DNA from: Plasmopara viticola
Lineage: Eukaryota > Oomycota > Peronosporomycetes > Peronosporales > Peronosporaceae
Assembly: GCA_001695595.3 (NCBI GenBank)
Contig: MBPM02000004.1
Span: 558,001-622,000 of the forward strand
Direction of reading: 5' to 3'
Length of the DNA: 64,000 nt
The notes under the pieces are model-generated. The model was given only the letters and a program-made list of their open reading frames with translations. It was not told where the DNA came from and ran no database searches. Position 1 is the first letter of the stretch. Every line of letters begins with the position of its first letter. A program made the position numbers and the translations under genes. Shown here piece after piece: positions 18,749-31,500 of the stretch.

Positions 18749-21700
18749 TAGTAGCATTTGTCGTGTCAAGTTCTAGTGTCAAAGGCAAGGGTGCTCGTAT
18801 TTACATAGTGAGAAACGAGCCATCCTGTGATTATTGGTACGAACCACATGGTGAAAAAAACTTGATTGCAAAGGGTTGTCTTACAGCACGAAATTAACGT
18901 TTAGTGGTTGGTTCGTGTTGTTGTACGCTAGTGTGGTTTGAACATTTGATACTCCTTCAGTTGGTCTGTGGTTGCCTTTTAATGTATTTCTGCTCCACTT
19001 TTGAAAGCACGGAGAATGACTTCTAGGTAAGTTGTCTACTTGGCTTTGCTTGATCTACATTCAATACAACTGAGATGTTTCGTTCTGCTTCGTTGTATGA
19101 AAGACAAACGACTCGTGAGCCCAAAAACCCGTTCATCAATACAACTGGGCTTCTAATGAGCCGTAACAAGCAGAAAGGCTTGTGGTCGTAAAGGATGAAG
19201 CAGCTTGTCCTTATGTCCCTGATCTTAAGGACTCAGGTGTCAGGACCTTAGTGCGCGACATTACAAAGCGCCATATTCACCAAGCTCGAGAACTTTTGGA
19301 AGATTCATTAGACCATTTTCGAATCATTTATACTAATAGAGAAGATTGTAAGACAAAATTTTAGTAGTTTCGTTTTTTTTCTTGAAGTTTCTTAGGTCTG
19401 GTGTGTTATACAAAGAGCACCAAGAGTTCCAGCAAGTATGGGCCAAAAAGAGGCCGTACGGCCAAGGGCCCATCTCTGAACCCAGGATCTCGTCAACAGC
19501 TTCTCTCGACAACAATGAAATTTCTCGGTCAAGATCAAGCTCGAGATTATGACCGCCGACTCCGCAAGATGCAACAAGGTGCTACGTAGCTCTCTCTCCA
19601 GTGACAGGACAAGACACACTGTCCATTGTTGGATCTGAATCAGCAGCAACAGCAATATCAAGCCCAGGTGAAAAGTAAAATGAAACAGGCTAATGAGCGC
19701 TACGAGTTCAAGAGGCGAGCAGACGAAAAAATATCCTCCGATGAGGTTTGGCGAAGATACTAAATTGTAGATCTTATACGAAGCAGTACTACGCTAATTA
19801 GCGCCACTTGATGACAATAGAGTCGTCAGACTTCATGACGTTTAACTCGAATGCTTTTGTCAAATCCGTACTGAATTGATATCGTGCCTTTATCGCTGAC
19901 TGCAAGCAATGAACGTGCACAAGACATGCGCACTGTCTAAAACTCAATTGCGCACAAGCTTCAGGCCTAAGAATTGAGACTATTATTTCGAAGAGCGAAT
20001 ATTTCACCTGATACAAAGGAACCATCCACGATTACGTCTCACAATTCCAGGACTTGATGTCCAAAACTATACTGGAAATCAGTGCATCGGAAAAGCATTT
20101 CTTTTTCCAGAATGGATTACAGGAAAAATCGCGAAGAATATCAAGGAAGAGACTCTGAGTACTCTTCAAGAGGCCATTGAAGTTTTCTCTAACTTTGAGA
20201 CCCATTACTCGGGTAGACCAAATCGTATATCGATCAAACGGGGCCTACAGAATCAGAATATCGTGCAAAAAGTCACGACCTAAGGAGCAAAAGCGTTTGA
20301 AAAGAGGAACGACAACAACGACAACCGAACTAAATCGGCAACATGTTACAATTGCGGGCCCTTCTTAATGTGTAGAAGAGAATTATTATATTAAAGTAGC
20401 ACTATATGCTATCCTCGAAACAGAAGCTCGAGCTTTTGAAGACCTTGGTCAAGAGAGTCCCGTCATTGTCTTCATCAACAATCGATGTAGTCTGATCGGT
20501 TTTATCCGAAGACTTGGTGAAGCGACTTGAGCTCAAAAAAATCAAAGGTGAGATGATGCAAGTCAAACTTAGTTACGATCAGGATTGATTGCCGCCCCCA
20601 ACGAATGTTGTACTTGAACTTGCAGTTACCTGGGTTTTTTATTACATCGGAAACGTCCCAAGTCATGCAAGTTCCTGAATATGAGGATGTTGTAATCGGG
20701 CACAACGCGGCAATTCGACTAAATCCCCGAAAATAACGTCGGTTTAGATGGACGGCTGGAACTGGACATCGCAAGGCTCGAATAAATCGAAGCCGCGAGA
20801 TTATCGATTACTTTCGGCGACAAGGCCACCACGGCCGTCAAGAAATGACGCAGCTGATATGTCTCGACAATTTTTGAGAAAGTTGCGTCACGACAAAGAC
20901 ATTGAAGCTGCCTTCGTCGTCAATCTGCATGATTCTGATAAAGCCGAGCGCTTCAAGAGTTAAGGATTAGAATCGCTTAAGGATTATACAGAGCATGACT
21001 CGCTACGCAAGTATGCGGACACAATTTTTCGCAGGGAGCTTTTAAGCAAGACACCTCCACTACGGAAAAAAATTGAGCACGGGTTTTCGCTTAAGCCTAG
21101 TACCCAGCCAAAATGCGTCAAACATTTGCGCCAGAGTCCTCAGCAGCGCAGGACCATACAATTACGTACCAAAGAGATGGTTTGAGCAGGCATTATTCGG
21201 CCAAGCACGTCTGCCTTTTTGGCACCAGCTTTTCGTGTCAAGAATTCTGTAGCTTGGTGTGTCGTGCACGATTATCGTCAGCTAGGCCGAGCGGCGATCT
21301 TGCCGGCGAGCGTAAGGAAGGCACATTTGACGCTATGTCCGAAAGTCATTGGTAATCGTGCATGGATTTACTTTAGAGGATAAATCGCGTGGATCGGATT
21401 TCCCTTTTACCGTTTTTTCAACCTTAGATGGTCTATCTCAATTCTAGTCACTCTCATGGGACTATGTGAAAGCTCGGGTACGTTTCACCGGCTTTTGCAG
21501 GAAGTCACTCAAGATTTAAGAAATGCGAAAAGAATCTTCTTTGACGACATCAACGCGTTCACATAGAGTGAAGATATCGCTGAGTGGTTGACATCCCATG
21601 GAACTTTGTCGGACAAAAAGACGTCCGATTGGACCCCGACAAGATAAGATCACGCAGAATGGTCTGTGTACAAGCCAAAGAAATCGATGGAGTGCTTTTT

Positions 21701-23229
21701 AGGCCTTACAGTTTATGTCGCAAGGTTTTTCGTAATTTTCAGGACAAGTCCACGACAGTATCAAGAAAAAACGACCTCGAGAAGCCATCGATCTCTCGGA
21801 CGATCAGCTACGCTGCTTTATCAAGTTCAAGCGTCGCTTGACGCTTCCACCTTTTTTTAATCTTCCGAGCTTTTCGAAATTATTTGGTATACGAATATAC
21901 GCCTCGGACTTTAGATCGGGGGAGTCTTGATGCAAAGGGAGGGAGAGCCTAAACACCCAATGTCTTTTACTAGTCGAAGATGATTTTAGCCGAGTTAAAC
22001 TACCCTATTTTCGGACAAGAGCAACTTGGAATTATGCATGCGCTAAAAGTATGGGGTGTGTATCTTCTCGACCCACCAATCACGGTCGAGCCGATCACAG
22101 AACTGTTGAATTGAATCTGACACAAAAAACTACAAAGTGCAGAGTAGCTTGATAGTTTAATGAGCTTGCTATATATTTTAGTCTTTGTTCAAGTAAATTC
22201 TCGGTGAAGCTGACACCGTGGCTGATGCACTGTCACGCAATCCAGAATGCAAGAATAACACTGCCCAAGTTAGCTTGCAAGAGCTACTAATTCCGCTTAG
22301 AACCACGAGATCGTGGCGACAACAAGATTACAGAAGCTCAATCCAAAAAGGCAATGTGCGCATGGAATAGAGACCTACAGTACGTCACTAAGAAGCTGAA
22401 AATAAGAGATTACGTGCCACCAAAGCACTATATGCAGGATGGCGGTTTGCCTTACCGAACAGGCAAAAATTAGAGTCGATGACTGTATATTCCAGACAAC
22501 GGAGATCTGAAATATCGCGTGACGCATCTGGCCATGCATCAAAAAAACTGGTGGCCAAAAATGACAGAGTACTTTCAGCGCTATGTCAATACTTGCGAAA
22601 TGTGTCGACGTAACAAGGCTAGACAGACCAAATCGCCCGGACTACTTCAGTCTCTGGAGGTTCAAGAAGCAGTTAGGTCGACATTTCAATGAACTGTCTT
22701 GTGTCTTTACCGAAAACCAAAAGTGATTATAATGATTATTGTTGATCGCTTGACAAAACTAGTCATGTATCGCTACGAAGGCAACAGACGATGCAGAAAT
22801 CGCAAATGTCTTCCTCAAGAAATATATGGAGGATTATGACATACTAAAGACTACTGTATCCGACCGAGAACGAACTCTACATCTAAGTTATGGCAAGGAA
22901 TCGTGTCTGCTGTGGTAATGCAATACAATTTGGCTTCGGCTTTTAGGCCACAAACGGATAGACAAACGGAAAGAACTAAGTGTTTTATCGGCGATTACCT
23001 ACGAGGTGCCGACTTAGCACAGAATGATTGAGATGACTTTTTGCATCTGGCTGAAAAAAAACTTTAATTGATGCGTACACTTTACAATCGGAATGTCACC
23101 GTTCATAGCAGATCTGGTTTATTATATGCATGATGATTTGGTGTCAGATACAAGATTTCACAAGTTGGAAAATACAGCACATGAGCTTTAACACGTCAAG
23201 AAGCGATACTCAAGGCCGCACAGGATCGG

Positions 23230-23712
23230 ATGAGCGAAGCACAAGAGCGCATGAAGTACTATTATAACAAGAATAAACTTGCCCAAGACTTTCAAATTGA
23301 CGATATGATGCCTTTGAACGGCAAAAATTTGAATTATCATCACAAAGGTCTTGCTCAATCGATAAAACTCGCGCCAAGAGATATTGGCTCATTCCCGATC
23401 TTGATGAAAGAATTCTATGAGTTGAAATCATCGAAGGGATTGAAGCTGCACCCGGTGTCTCACACTTTATTGTTGAAGCCGTATCACAAGAACTCTAAGC
23501 ACCGGCAAAAGTTGACTAAGCTCATGTTGGCCGATGGCTCCGAGGGACGGCTTGTTGAAGCCGTAATTGGACATCGTAAGTACGAGGGAATCAAACAGCA
23601 CAAAGTTTGGGTGCTTGGTGAATCCAGGAAGAAAACCACGAGGGGCCGGCGGGGAATCAGATTCTCGGACTCCGCAACCTCTACTAGAAATGAGCCCTAT
23701 CTTTTGAAGTAG
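23230..23712 (+). pseudogene. gypsy integrase C-terminal part
   Basis: The longest surviving frame of the gypsy element, 160 aa. It starts within the integrase core (AQERMKYYYNKN) and runs through the GKNLN, HKG and KLAPRDIGSFPI segments typical of gypsy integrase C-termini. The chromodomain-like LADGSEGRLVEAVIGHRKY follows. It ends just before the polypurine tract and 3' LTR. Upstream core motifs lie in other frames, so it cannot make a functional enzyme. Confidence 0.75.
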
Positions 23713-23734
23713 GCATCTTCTTGAAGAGAGGTCA

Positions 23735-24165
23735 TGTGACGTAACCGTCGTCACCGGCAGTTTTGTCGGTAACGGCTTATATGCATAATAATTAAAATGT
23801 TTGTATGCATAAATAACATTCTTAAGCATAGGCAATTATGCAGTTTTCGACCAGAAAAAGTTCCAGATGTCTGTTAATCTTTGGGAGCCAAAAGACTTTA
23901 TTGGCTGAAAGTAATATAGGATGTGTGAGAAGCCAAATTGAGTAAAACATAACGATCGCTTTTAGGATGGTAGCAGTGGATGGCCGAGAGCCATTACTTT
24001 GGCGATAGCAATGAAAGAAGGCGTAAGAGCTCTCCATTAAATATCATATATCAATTTGCTATAAAAAACCCTCTATCTCCTTCACCGACTTCGCTCCGCC
24101 CGCACCTAAGCCTCGTCGGACGACCGACGACCGACTCTTATGAATTCCTTCGCGACTGTGTTACT
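23735..24165 (+). repeat. 3' LTR of the gypsy element
   Basis: Begins TGTGACGTAACCGTCG and ends near GTGTTACT. It is longer than the 5' LTR because of an extra block of about 70 bp near 23982-24050. It abuts a giant-gene fragment that begins immediately after it, so the element's right edge coincides with the edge of that fragment. Confidence 0.8.
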
Positions 24166-24985
24166 TCATTCGTCTCAGTTCGGAGCGCAGATTCAGTTCA
24201 TGGCAGTGTGTCCTTTTACTCGCAATTTGAATGCGAGTGCACACTCTGATTGGCACTAAAGCTTTACTAGCTGATATGCATGACGCAGTAAAGTTTTCTT
24301 CTGAACGATTCGAGTTTGGCATTGCTGGTGTGACATGCTACGATAACCGCAAAAAAAGTCGTTGGTGATTGATCGCAGGAAAGTCTCGACGTATTGTGGT
24401 ACTGTTAAAAAAATCGTTTGTCATTTTTGATGAGGCTCGATCACGAGATTTACTCATTGCGAGGATCGGATATGAATTTTGCTTTCAGACGCTGCAGCTG
24501 TATTGACATTAAGGCCAAATCTTATTTAAAGAAAGGACACATGTGGCAGTTTGGATGCAGCCACAGTCTTCGACACAGAGAATCCGCCATTCAAGCCGAA
24601 ACGAGATATGTGGTACCTGACGTTAATTGTGGACACCATACGCAAAATCTGTTCGCCGGTGGGTAGAGTGGGCGATCGACAATATGGTATAACAAAACAT
24701 TTAATCGAACTGAGACACGAAATTATAAAACGAAGACTTTTCTGCTCTGTACCGCAAAAAAAGTCAGTACGAAGTTGTTCAGTTCATTAGGGTAAAGGCT
24801 CAAGCTGGTTCAAAGACCTTGCCAGCTCACCAATTGCTTATGTCTTTGTATGCTCCGTCTGGATGATGAAAGTTGTGTAACCGCACACAGTGACGAATGC
24901 GAGCGAAAGCAGGGATTGAGTGTGCAGGTCAGTCAATTGTAAATCTGGTTCTGTCGAGAATCGTTCAATCATGAAAATGGTGACT
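24166..24985 (+). pseudogene. Decayed fragment of the giant gene (fragment D)
   Basis: Nucleotide similarity to giant-gene copy A from about 11908 to 12845 (protein residues about 2353-2665). Recognisable anchors are TGGCAGTGTGTCC, GCTTTACTAGCTG, GCTGGTGTGACAT-CTACGATAA, GTTTGTCATTTTTGATGAGGCTCG and GACGAATGCGAGCGA. It carries small deletions, stops and frameshifts throughout, so it is dead. It begins directly at the gypsy 3' LTR. The missing upstream part is not found left of the 5' LTR, so there has been more than a simple insertion. It points tail-to-tail at copy B. Confidence 0.8.
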
Positions 24986-25554
24986 CTATAGAACTCTATC
25001 GGACAGGATGCCACACCTGAAAGCCCGACATCTGTAGATTAGGCAGTACCTAAATCTTTGGAGCGAAGACCTATCTTGTGATGATTAAAATGTTCGGATG
25101 CGAATAAGAGTGCCTTGTCAATATTGCCATGATCGAGAAATGGTGCCACCCGATTACCAGCACTTTTGCGTGCAAAGACATCGCTCGATTTGAAGCACAA
25201 AAATAAATACGCTTGCTTCGTCATTAGCGTGGCCAACATTATCTAATGCTACAAACCACTCTCAAAGCGTAAAACTAAGTTCACAATTCGTCATCAACTT
25301 ATTCTAAGGCCTTTGCGTAGTCCAACGGTACTTTCAAGGATTTCTGACCTGAAAGAGTTGATACGCCATCTGATCACGTTGCCAGAACCCAAATGTTTGA
25401 TGGTTAGATGCTCGTAGTGACTTCGACTGCTGTCATGATGACACAGTGAATATTACGACCAGAAGTCATTTTAGGTAAAAGTAACAAGCAAAAATTACTT
25501 ACTGCAATTCTCAGCCTAATTATCAATTAAATAACGATATAATGAAGTTTGATC
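24986..25554. other. Spacer between fragment D and copy B
   Basis: Convergent spacer of about 570 bp with no gene. Next to copy B (about 25440-25554, read as its 3' flank) it resembles the flank downstream of copy C, sharing AATTTTTGCTTGTTA and a nearby AATGACT-CTG-TCGT. The duplication therefore extends at least 100 bp past the stop codon. Confidence 0.5.
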
Positions 25555-28500
25555 TTAATAATTGCAATCGTTTAGGTCCAAGCGACAGCACAATTCGTGC
25601 AGAAATGACCTTGTCCACTTGTAGCTGTTGCCTCGCGACTTGACAAAGTTACTCAGTGTGGCCTCTCTCTGCCTTAAAGGACCTAGAAAAGTGCGGCATG
25701 TGGGCTCTAGAGTCAACATTGGCTCGCCATTGAAAATCTGGCACGCAATCACCGACAGCAGTGGCAGATGTCGATCCAAATTCGAACCAAGTGTCAAGTG
25801 GGTGTTCTGAAACGTGGTCAGGACGCCGATCTGCTTAAGACTATTGTAAGCAAAAGCAAGATTTACGAAACGAAAGTTGCATGTGGTTGGTCGCGTTGAC
25901 CAAAGCAATTCTAAGATATGGTCAGCTTCACATTCCGATACCAGCAACACGTCGCCATTGTCAAACACTAGCACGACATCAATCACTCGCAGAAACTCAT
26001 TCAGGTGAGCGAATCTTTGCGTTTGGATAGTTGCAAAGAAATTTGAAGTTCCAAAAATGTGCGCTTCAGTCCACGGTAAAGCTGCCATTTCTTTTGGAGT
26101 AATTGATTGGAGTAAAAATTGAGTCATCGTTAACACATTCACAACTCCACTAAGATCATCAACTGATTGAGCACCAAGAATTCGACTGTACATCCACTGC
26201 GTCTCTCTGGCAGGAGAACACTTAACTATTTCAAGCTCCCGCACTTGCTGCACTTCTTCTTCAAGCTGCAACTCTCGCTCGCATTCATCAGTGTGAGAGG
26301 CAACGCACACTTCGTCATCCAATCCGTACAGGAGCCCTCGTTCACAGATTTTGCCAACCAGATCATCAGTCAAGTCGCTAAAAGTAAACAGAGCCTTCGA
26401 CTGAATTATTTTAGCAATACTATCGACACAAATTTTATCTTGGTATAGCGTCTCAAGATCCCATTTTTCGTCAACCAGCTCATTGTCTCGGTTAAGCCGA
26501 CTTTTCTGAAAGTGAAGTCCGTTGCTTCCCCACTCTAGCAAGCCGCGTACAGCCTCTGCTTTTGTATTATTTATGACCCAATTCAATACATCGACAGAAG
26601 AAATACTCGAGAATTCGTCGCGGCCACTAATTTCGAGAATACTTTGTGCCACCTCGTCAAAGCTTACAATTCGTAGACTCTGGTGGCACCCAAGCTGCCG
26701 CATGCGCCCTGCACCTTGCATCAATTTGTCCTTCGTTAGCTTTGGACCCAATGTCAGTACAGCAACAGCATCTGATAACAACTTCATATCCGAACCTCGT
26801 GAGCGAGCTTCGTCGAAAATGACAAACGTTTCCTTCTCCAGCATTGATGCCTTCTTTAATGGTACCTCGATACGTCGAGCCTTTTCTGCAATCATCCAGC
26901 AATTGTTCTCTTCCCGATTATCGTAGTATGTCACACCAGCAAAGGCAAACTCAGATTGTTCAAGGAGAAACTTCGCTGCGTCATAATTTGCCACACCAGC
27001 TAGTAAAGCTCCAGTGTCAATCAGGGCTTGTGTTTTCTTTTCCATTGCGAATAGAAGGATGCACTGCCAAGGTATTAAATTGCGTTCCGGACTGGGGCGA
27101 ATGACGTCGTAACAGTGAGTCACTTGCACAATCTTGTCAATCATTTTTCCGTTCGTGCCAAGCAGCGAAGGCTCGTCTGGCTCGCGCTGCTTTACCGAAA
27201 GAGGAAGAAGTCGATGGTTATCGTTTGTCCCCGAAAATCCAATATTATCTTTATTTGCTGCGACATTCCACGCTGTTCGTGAAAGACGTTGTGGGTATTG
27301 CTGAGTATCCTTTGGAAACACGCACGTATTAAGGTAAAAATTAATTGCTTCCATGCAAAACCTGTACGTTCTGTATAGTGTCTCGAATTGTCGAAGGTCA
27401 GCAAGACTGATATGACGTACATCACTTAAAGTCTTGCGATCACCGTCACTTAAGCCAGACTCAACAGACCGGAACAATTGATCATACCGCCACTGCTGCT
27501 CTGAAATATCCAACCGCGTCAGCATCTGAAACGAACTCATGACTTCCTCTTTCTCCAATCCTCGATGATAGTATCCCAACAGCGTCAGCACAATGCAAAC
27601 ATCAGGATGACTGAACTCGGATCTTTCCGAAGGCACATCCGCAGCACAATAGGGTATTGCAATTTTTTTGGGTCGCGTGCCTGGATGCGGAAGGCCAAAG
27701 TTTACACGATAACGTTTTTCCAAACAGTGTTCCAGTACGCCAAAGGCTATCAAACCACGCAACGCAAGCAACTGAGCGGAATAAGGAGCAAGCTTTGACA
27801 TGTGGTCACCAAGTGCCTCTTCTAAACTTACACTTGAATCGGTTAATCCTCGGACAAGCAAATCACGTGCTTTCGTAGACCCAACAGTTCTTAGCCACAT
27901 CAATTCAAATGGGGCGTTTTCAATAAGATCCAGAATGAGCGCAACTTTAAGCTCACCGCGAAGCGATGCCGTGCTCTTTACAACTGAATTAAGTCGGGTC
28001 CCGTTATAAGCTCCCAGACGTGTCGAGTAATCCGGTGCAAAACAATAAACATGCGGAGCTCGAAGCTTGTGTGCAACTCGAGATTCACGAGATTGATCTG
28101 CAACAACGCGCAGTAATGCTTCTGCAACTTTCCACCGCTGCATGCCGCTACAAAGCGGTATGGGAGTCCCCACTGCGTACACTAAGTGATATTTGTGGTG
28201 CAAAAGAGCGTCACACTCGTCCAAAACGTCCACATACTGATCATTGTTGAGAATTTCGTCAAGTGTATCAGCTAAAAAACCTTCGTCTTCAAGCTCTAAA
28301 CGTTTGAGCTCTAGTGACATCCGATGCTCGGGGGCCACTATCTGAATGCCACCATTGAGTTTCATTTCGTGCAACGAATCACGCATAATTTCAAGGCGGC
28401 GAGCGTTTAGATCAATTTGCCGGTGAAACGGCTGCTCAACGACGCTTAAGTGAGCGCTTGATGCCGACAAGTAGCGGTGCATATACTGCAGAGCTTCACT

Positions 28501-31500
28501 TAATAAAGGACTCAAAAAATTAGCGCGAACGACTTTTTGACACACACTTTGCGTGAAATATAGAAACAACATCGGTAAAATTACGCGAGTCTTACCACGG
28601 CCCATATTCAGCTGACAAGAAGTCCCCGGTCGATCGATAAGATGCTGAGCAACTACGTACTGTTCGTGACGAATTTGTAGTCTCCCTTCCACCTCAAATG
28701 CTAACCAGAACGGATACTTTTTCGACTGCCACTGACGGTCATTCATAAGCTCATCTACCACTTGAGCATCCGACAGCTCGCCACTGGACTTTGTTCGCCA
28801 GATAAGTCTTTGCAATTTATCTTCCAGCACACACAGCTCCATGTATCGAAGAATTCCTTCTTTAAACCGTTCTTGTGCTTTTTCACTTAGCTTCGGCGCT
28901 AATACACACAACGCTTCCTCGTCGAAAGCACATTGGACGAGGTCTCTTACAGTGAGTCGCGGCAAGAAATTGCCAAGAACAAAAAGCTGATCCCGTTTAC
29001 TGCTCGTCACCTTGAGATACGAATCATGCAAGTAATTTTTCATCTTATTGCATTGAGAAGAGACCTCGCTTAGTAGCTTGGTAAAGGACACATGTAGCAC
29101 ATTGGGCGTCGCTCTAAGTTCCACTTCAATCTGCGAATAGTATGTCTTCCAGCTGACTCTGAGTTCGTCAAGCATACCTTTGCTCATGGCACTCATAGTG
29201 CTCATGTTAAGCGGCAGCGGTGGAATCTCTTTACTAGCACGATCGTTGATGCAAAGAAACCGTTTCAATTTCTTTTCAATTGACTTCACGTAATTTTCTG
29301 CAACTGGAATTCGACCACATGATACAGCTTCCGTACCTGGTAGTGGGTTTTTCAAATGCTGCACGTGTCCTAACATCAATTTTTCTTCTTTGCTTCGAAA
29401 TTGCGAACGTAACGGATTACGCTGGACATGTTGTAAGCACATGTCTGCATACTCTGTTTTCTCGTCGATACTCGCCATTGAAGTGTTAAGCTCCCGCGTT
29501 TGCCCGAAAAGAAATGCAAGACGATCCGCTTCTCGGAGCAGCGACACCGCCAAGATTTTGACAGCTGGTTCGCGATAACTTAATTTGTGTATCGTCACTA
29601 TGGTATCCTTTTCGACATTAGAATAGGGGCGACATGACCGACAAGCTCGTAGCATTTGTAGTGCCGCCTCTGCTCCTGTCATTTGCAACCGCTTACTTGG
29701 TATACTTGTACCCGCTCTAGTACAAACAGCAGCCAGTTGCAATCTTGCACCAATCGTCTCGGTTTCAAAAGTCTTCAATCGACGGTGAATGTCATAGCAA
29801 TGCGTTTCAACTCGACTATCCGCCTCAGTGGGCAAACGGATATCAACAGTGCCATCACAAGATTCCTGAACTGAACCCACGGGAACAAGCATTCGTAGTT
29901 CAGAACGGGTAATATCGGATTTATCCTGCAATTCAAGCAGCAAATACCGACTAAATCTTGGCAGGAAGTCGTCGAGTTGCTGAGTTGTCGCTAACACGTA
30001 CCCTTTATGCTCCACCGATTCGAATTTTAATGATTTGCTTAAGAAAAAGCTCAGTTTAAACCGGGGGAGCTCTATCTTCAAAACACCTTTCGGAGACCTT
30101 AACGGATGAAAAAACGACGCAATCTCAAATTTTGTAAGAATATCGAAAACTTTGAGTAACGTCGCATCTTTTTCGGTAAAATGGTCGTAAATGTCACAAA
30201 GACTCAAAAGCTCTTCGTACGAACGCTCTCTATCACCAAACGGCACCTGATAACAACGAGAATGAGCACCCTTGCCAAAAGTCGCAATAAAATAAACCTC
30301 GCGACATTTTGCTTCTTTTGGTCGAAAAAGTACACAATTTTGCTCCACCCAATACCAGTGAGAATACAGTTCTTGCAGTCGAGCTGGAAGCACACAGCTC
30401 ATTGATTCTATCCACTTAATGCTACACAACTGAAGTGTACAAGCAATTTTTTTAAAAGAGTCTAACTTCAATTCTTGGACAAACACTTCGCCATCATCTT
30501 CCAATGCAAAATCGTACAACCGACCACAGTATTCTCTCTCTGTTCGCAGCAAGCCGTTTATCAAAAAAACCTCAAAGTTGCTTGGCCCGAAAAGAACTTG
30601 AAATTGGTCGTGCTCACGAATGCTCACTGGAAGACCACCAGGTGCATAGCCATTTGTCAGCACGACACCGTTAAATAAATTAATCGAGTAATGATCATCC
30701 GTTGACCTGTCAATTGCTTCGAAGCAGCTCCCAAACTGCTCACTGTCTACCGAGATCTTACTAAACAGCTTCCACTCTAATTTCTCTGGAGATGTTGCAC
30801 TTACCAAACGCACCAATCCAGTCAGCACCGTATTCATTTCATTGTTTTCGACATAAGCAACCAGCTCCGCTATGCGACTAGACATAAGGTCAATAATTTT
30901 GCTTTCCGTTCGAAGCATCTCTTCGGATGAGCTTAAAGTAATACTTGCACACAGGAACGACGTGCGAAATAGCACGATAAGCTCACACACTTCTTGATTC
31001 GCTCTATTGTCCCAGGGCCCAAGCATGAAGGCTAATAAAGCGAAACCATAGAGAACGCATTCTTTTTGCCGAATCTCAGCGATTCGACGCGGGCTAGATT
31101 CATTCTTGTATTCCAAGCGGGCATTTTTTGCCCAACGCCGTGCCATGGCACTAAACAATTGAACATAGTGTCGCGCACTGTTCGAGTACTGTAAAGCAAA
31201 GCCCGCCAGCTCGCTGAGTAGTGGAAGATTTTTAAAGTCGCGCGGAGTCTGTTCGAGTCTTTCAGCTAAGAACTTGAGCGTCGTACAAAATGTGCTAAGA
31301 CCACTGTCACCGGCTAACATGTCAGTCTTCCACAAGCGTTGTGGGCTCTCCTCATCAGTTAATAATCCCACTTGGTACAGAGACTGTCGTACGATTGTCT
31401 CCACACATGCATTTGACCACGGTAGAACGTCATCAAGCAAAGCCCGTAGCAGCTTTCGATACTGTTGATTCGGAAAGGCCCGTATTGACCCTAGAGCAAT

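Larger units (their letters stand above)
18391..24165 (+). mobile_element. Decayed Ty3/gypsy LTR retrotransposon
   Basis: About 5.8 kb between two related LTRs. Internal order is gag-like sequence (about 19180-20360, ending near a CYNCG zinc-knuckle remnant at 20350), a protease/linker remnant (about 20480-20740), reverse transcriptase with FFDDI still readable at about 21537-21551, then the FLGLTVYVARF segment near 21700. RNase H ends in ADTVADALSRNP (about 22213-22248). Integrase follows with an HH-CxxC type finger (TCEMCRRNK near 22590-22617) and the RPQTDRQTERT region near 22950. Order RT-RNaseH-IN is diagnostic of gypsy rather than copia. Dozens of stops and frameshifts make it inactive. 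A polypurine tract (GAAGAGAGG) precedes the 3' LTR. No target duplication is recognisable. Confidence 0.85.

Noticed and set aside
23467..23835. 122-aa minus-strand frame over the gypsy integrase
   Set aside because: Shadow of the integrase frame and LTR.
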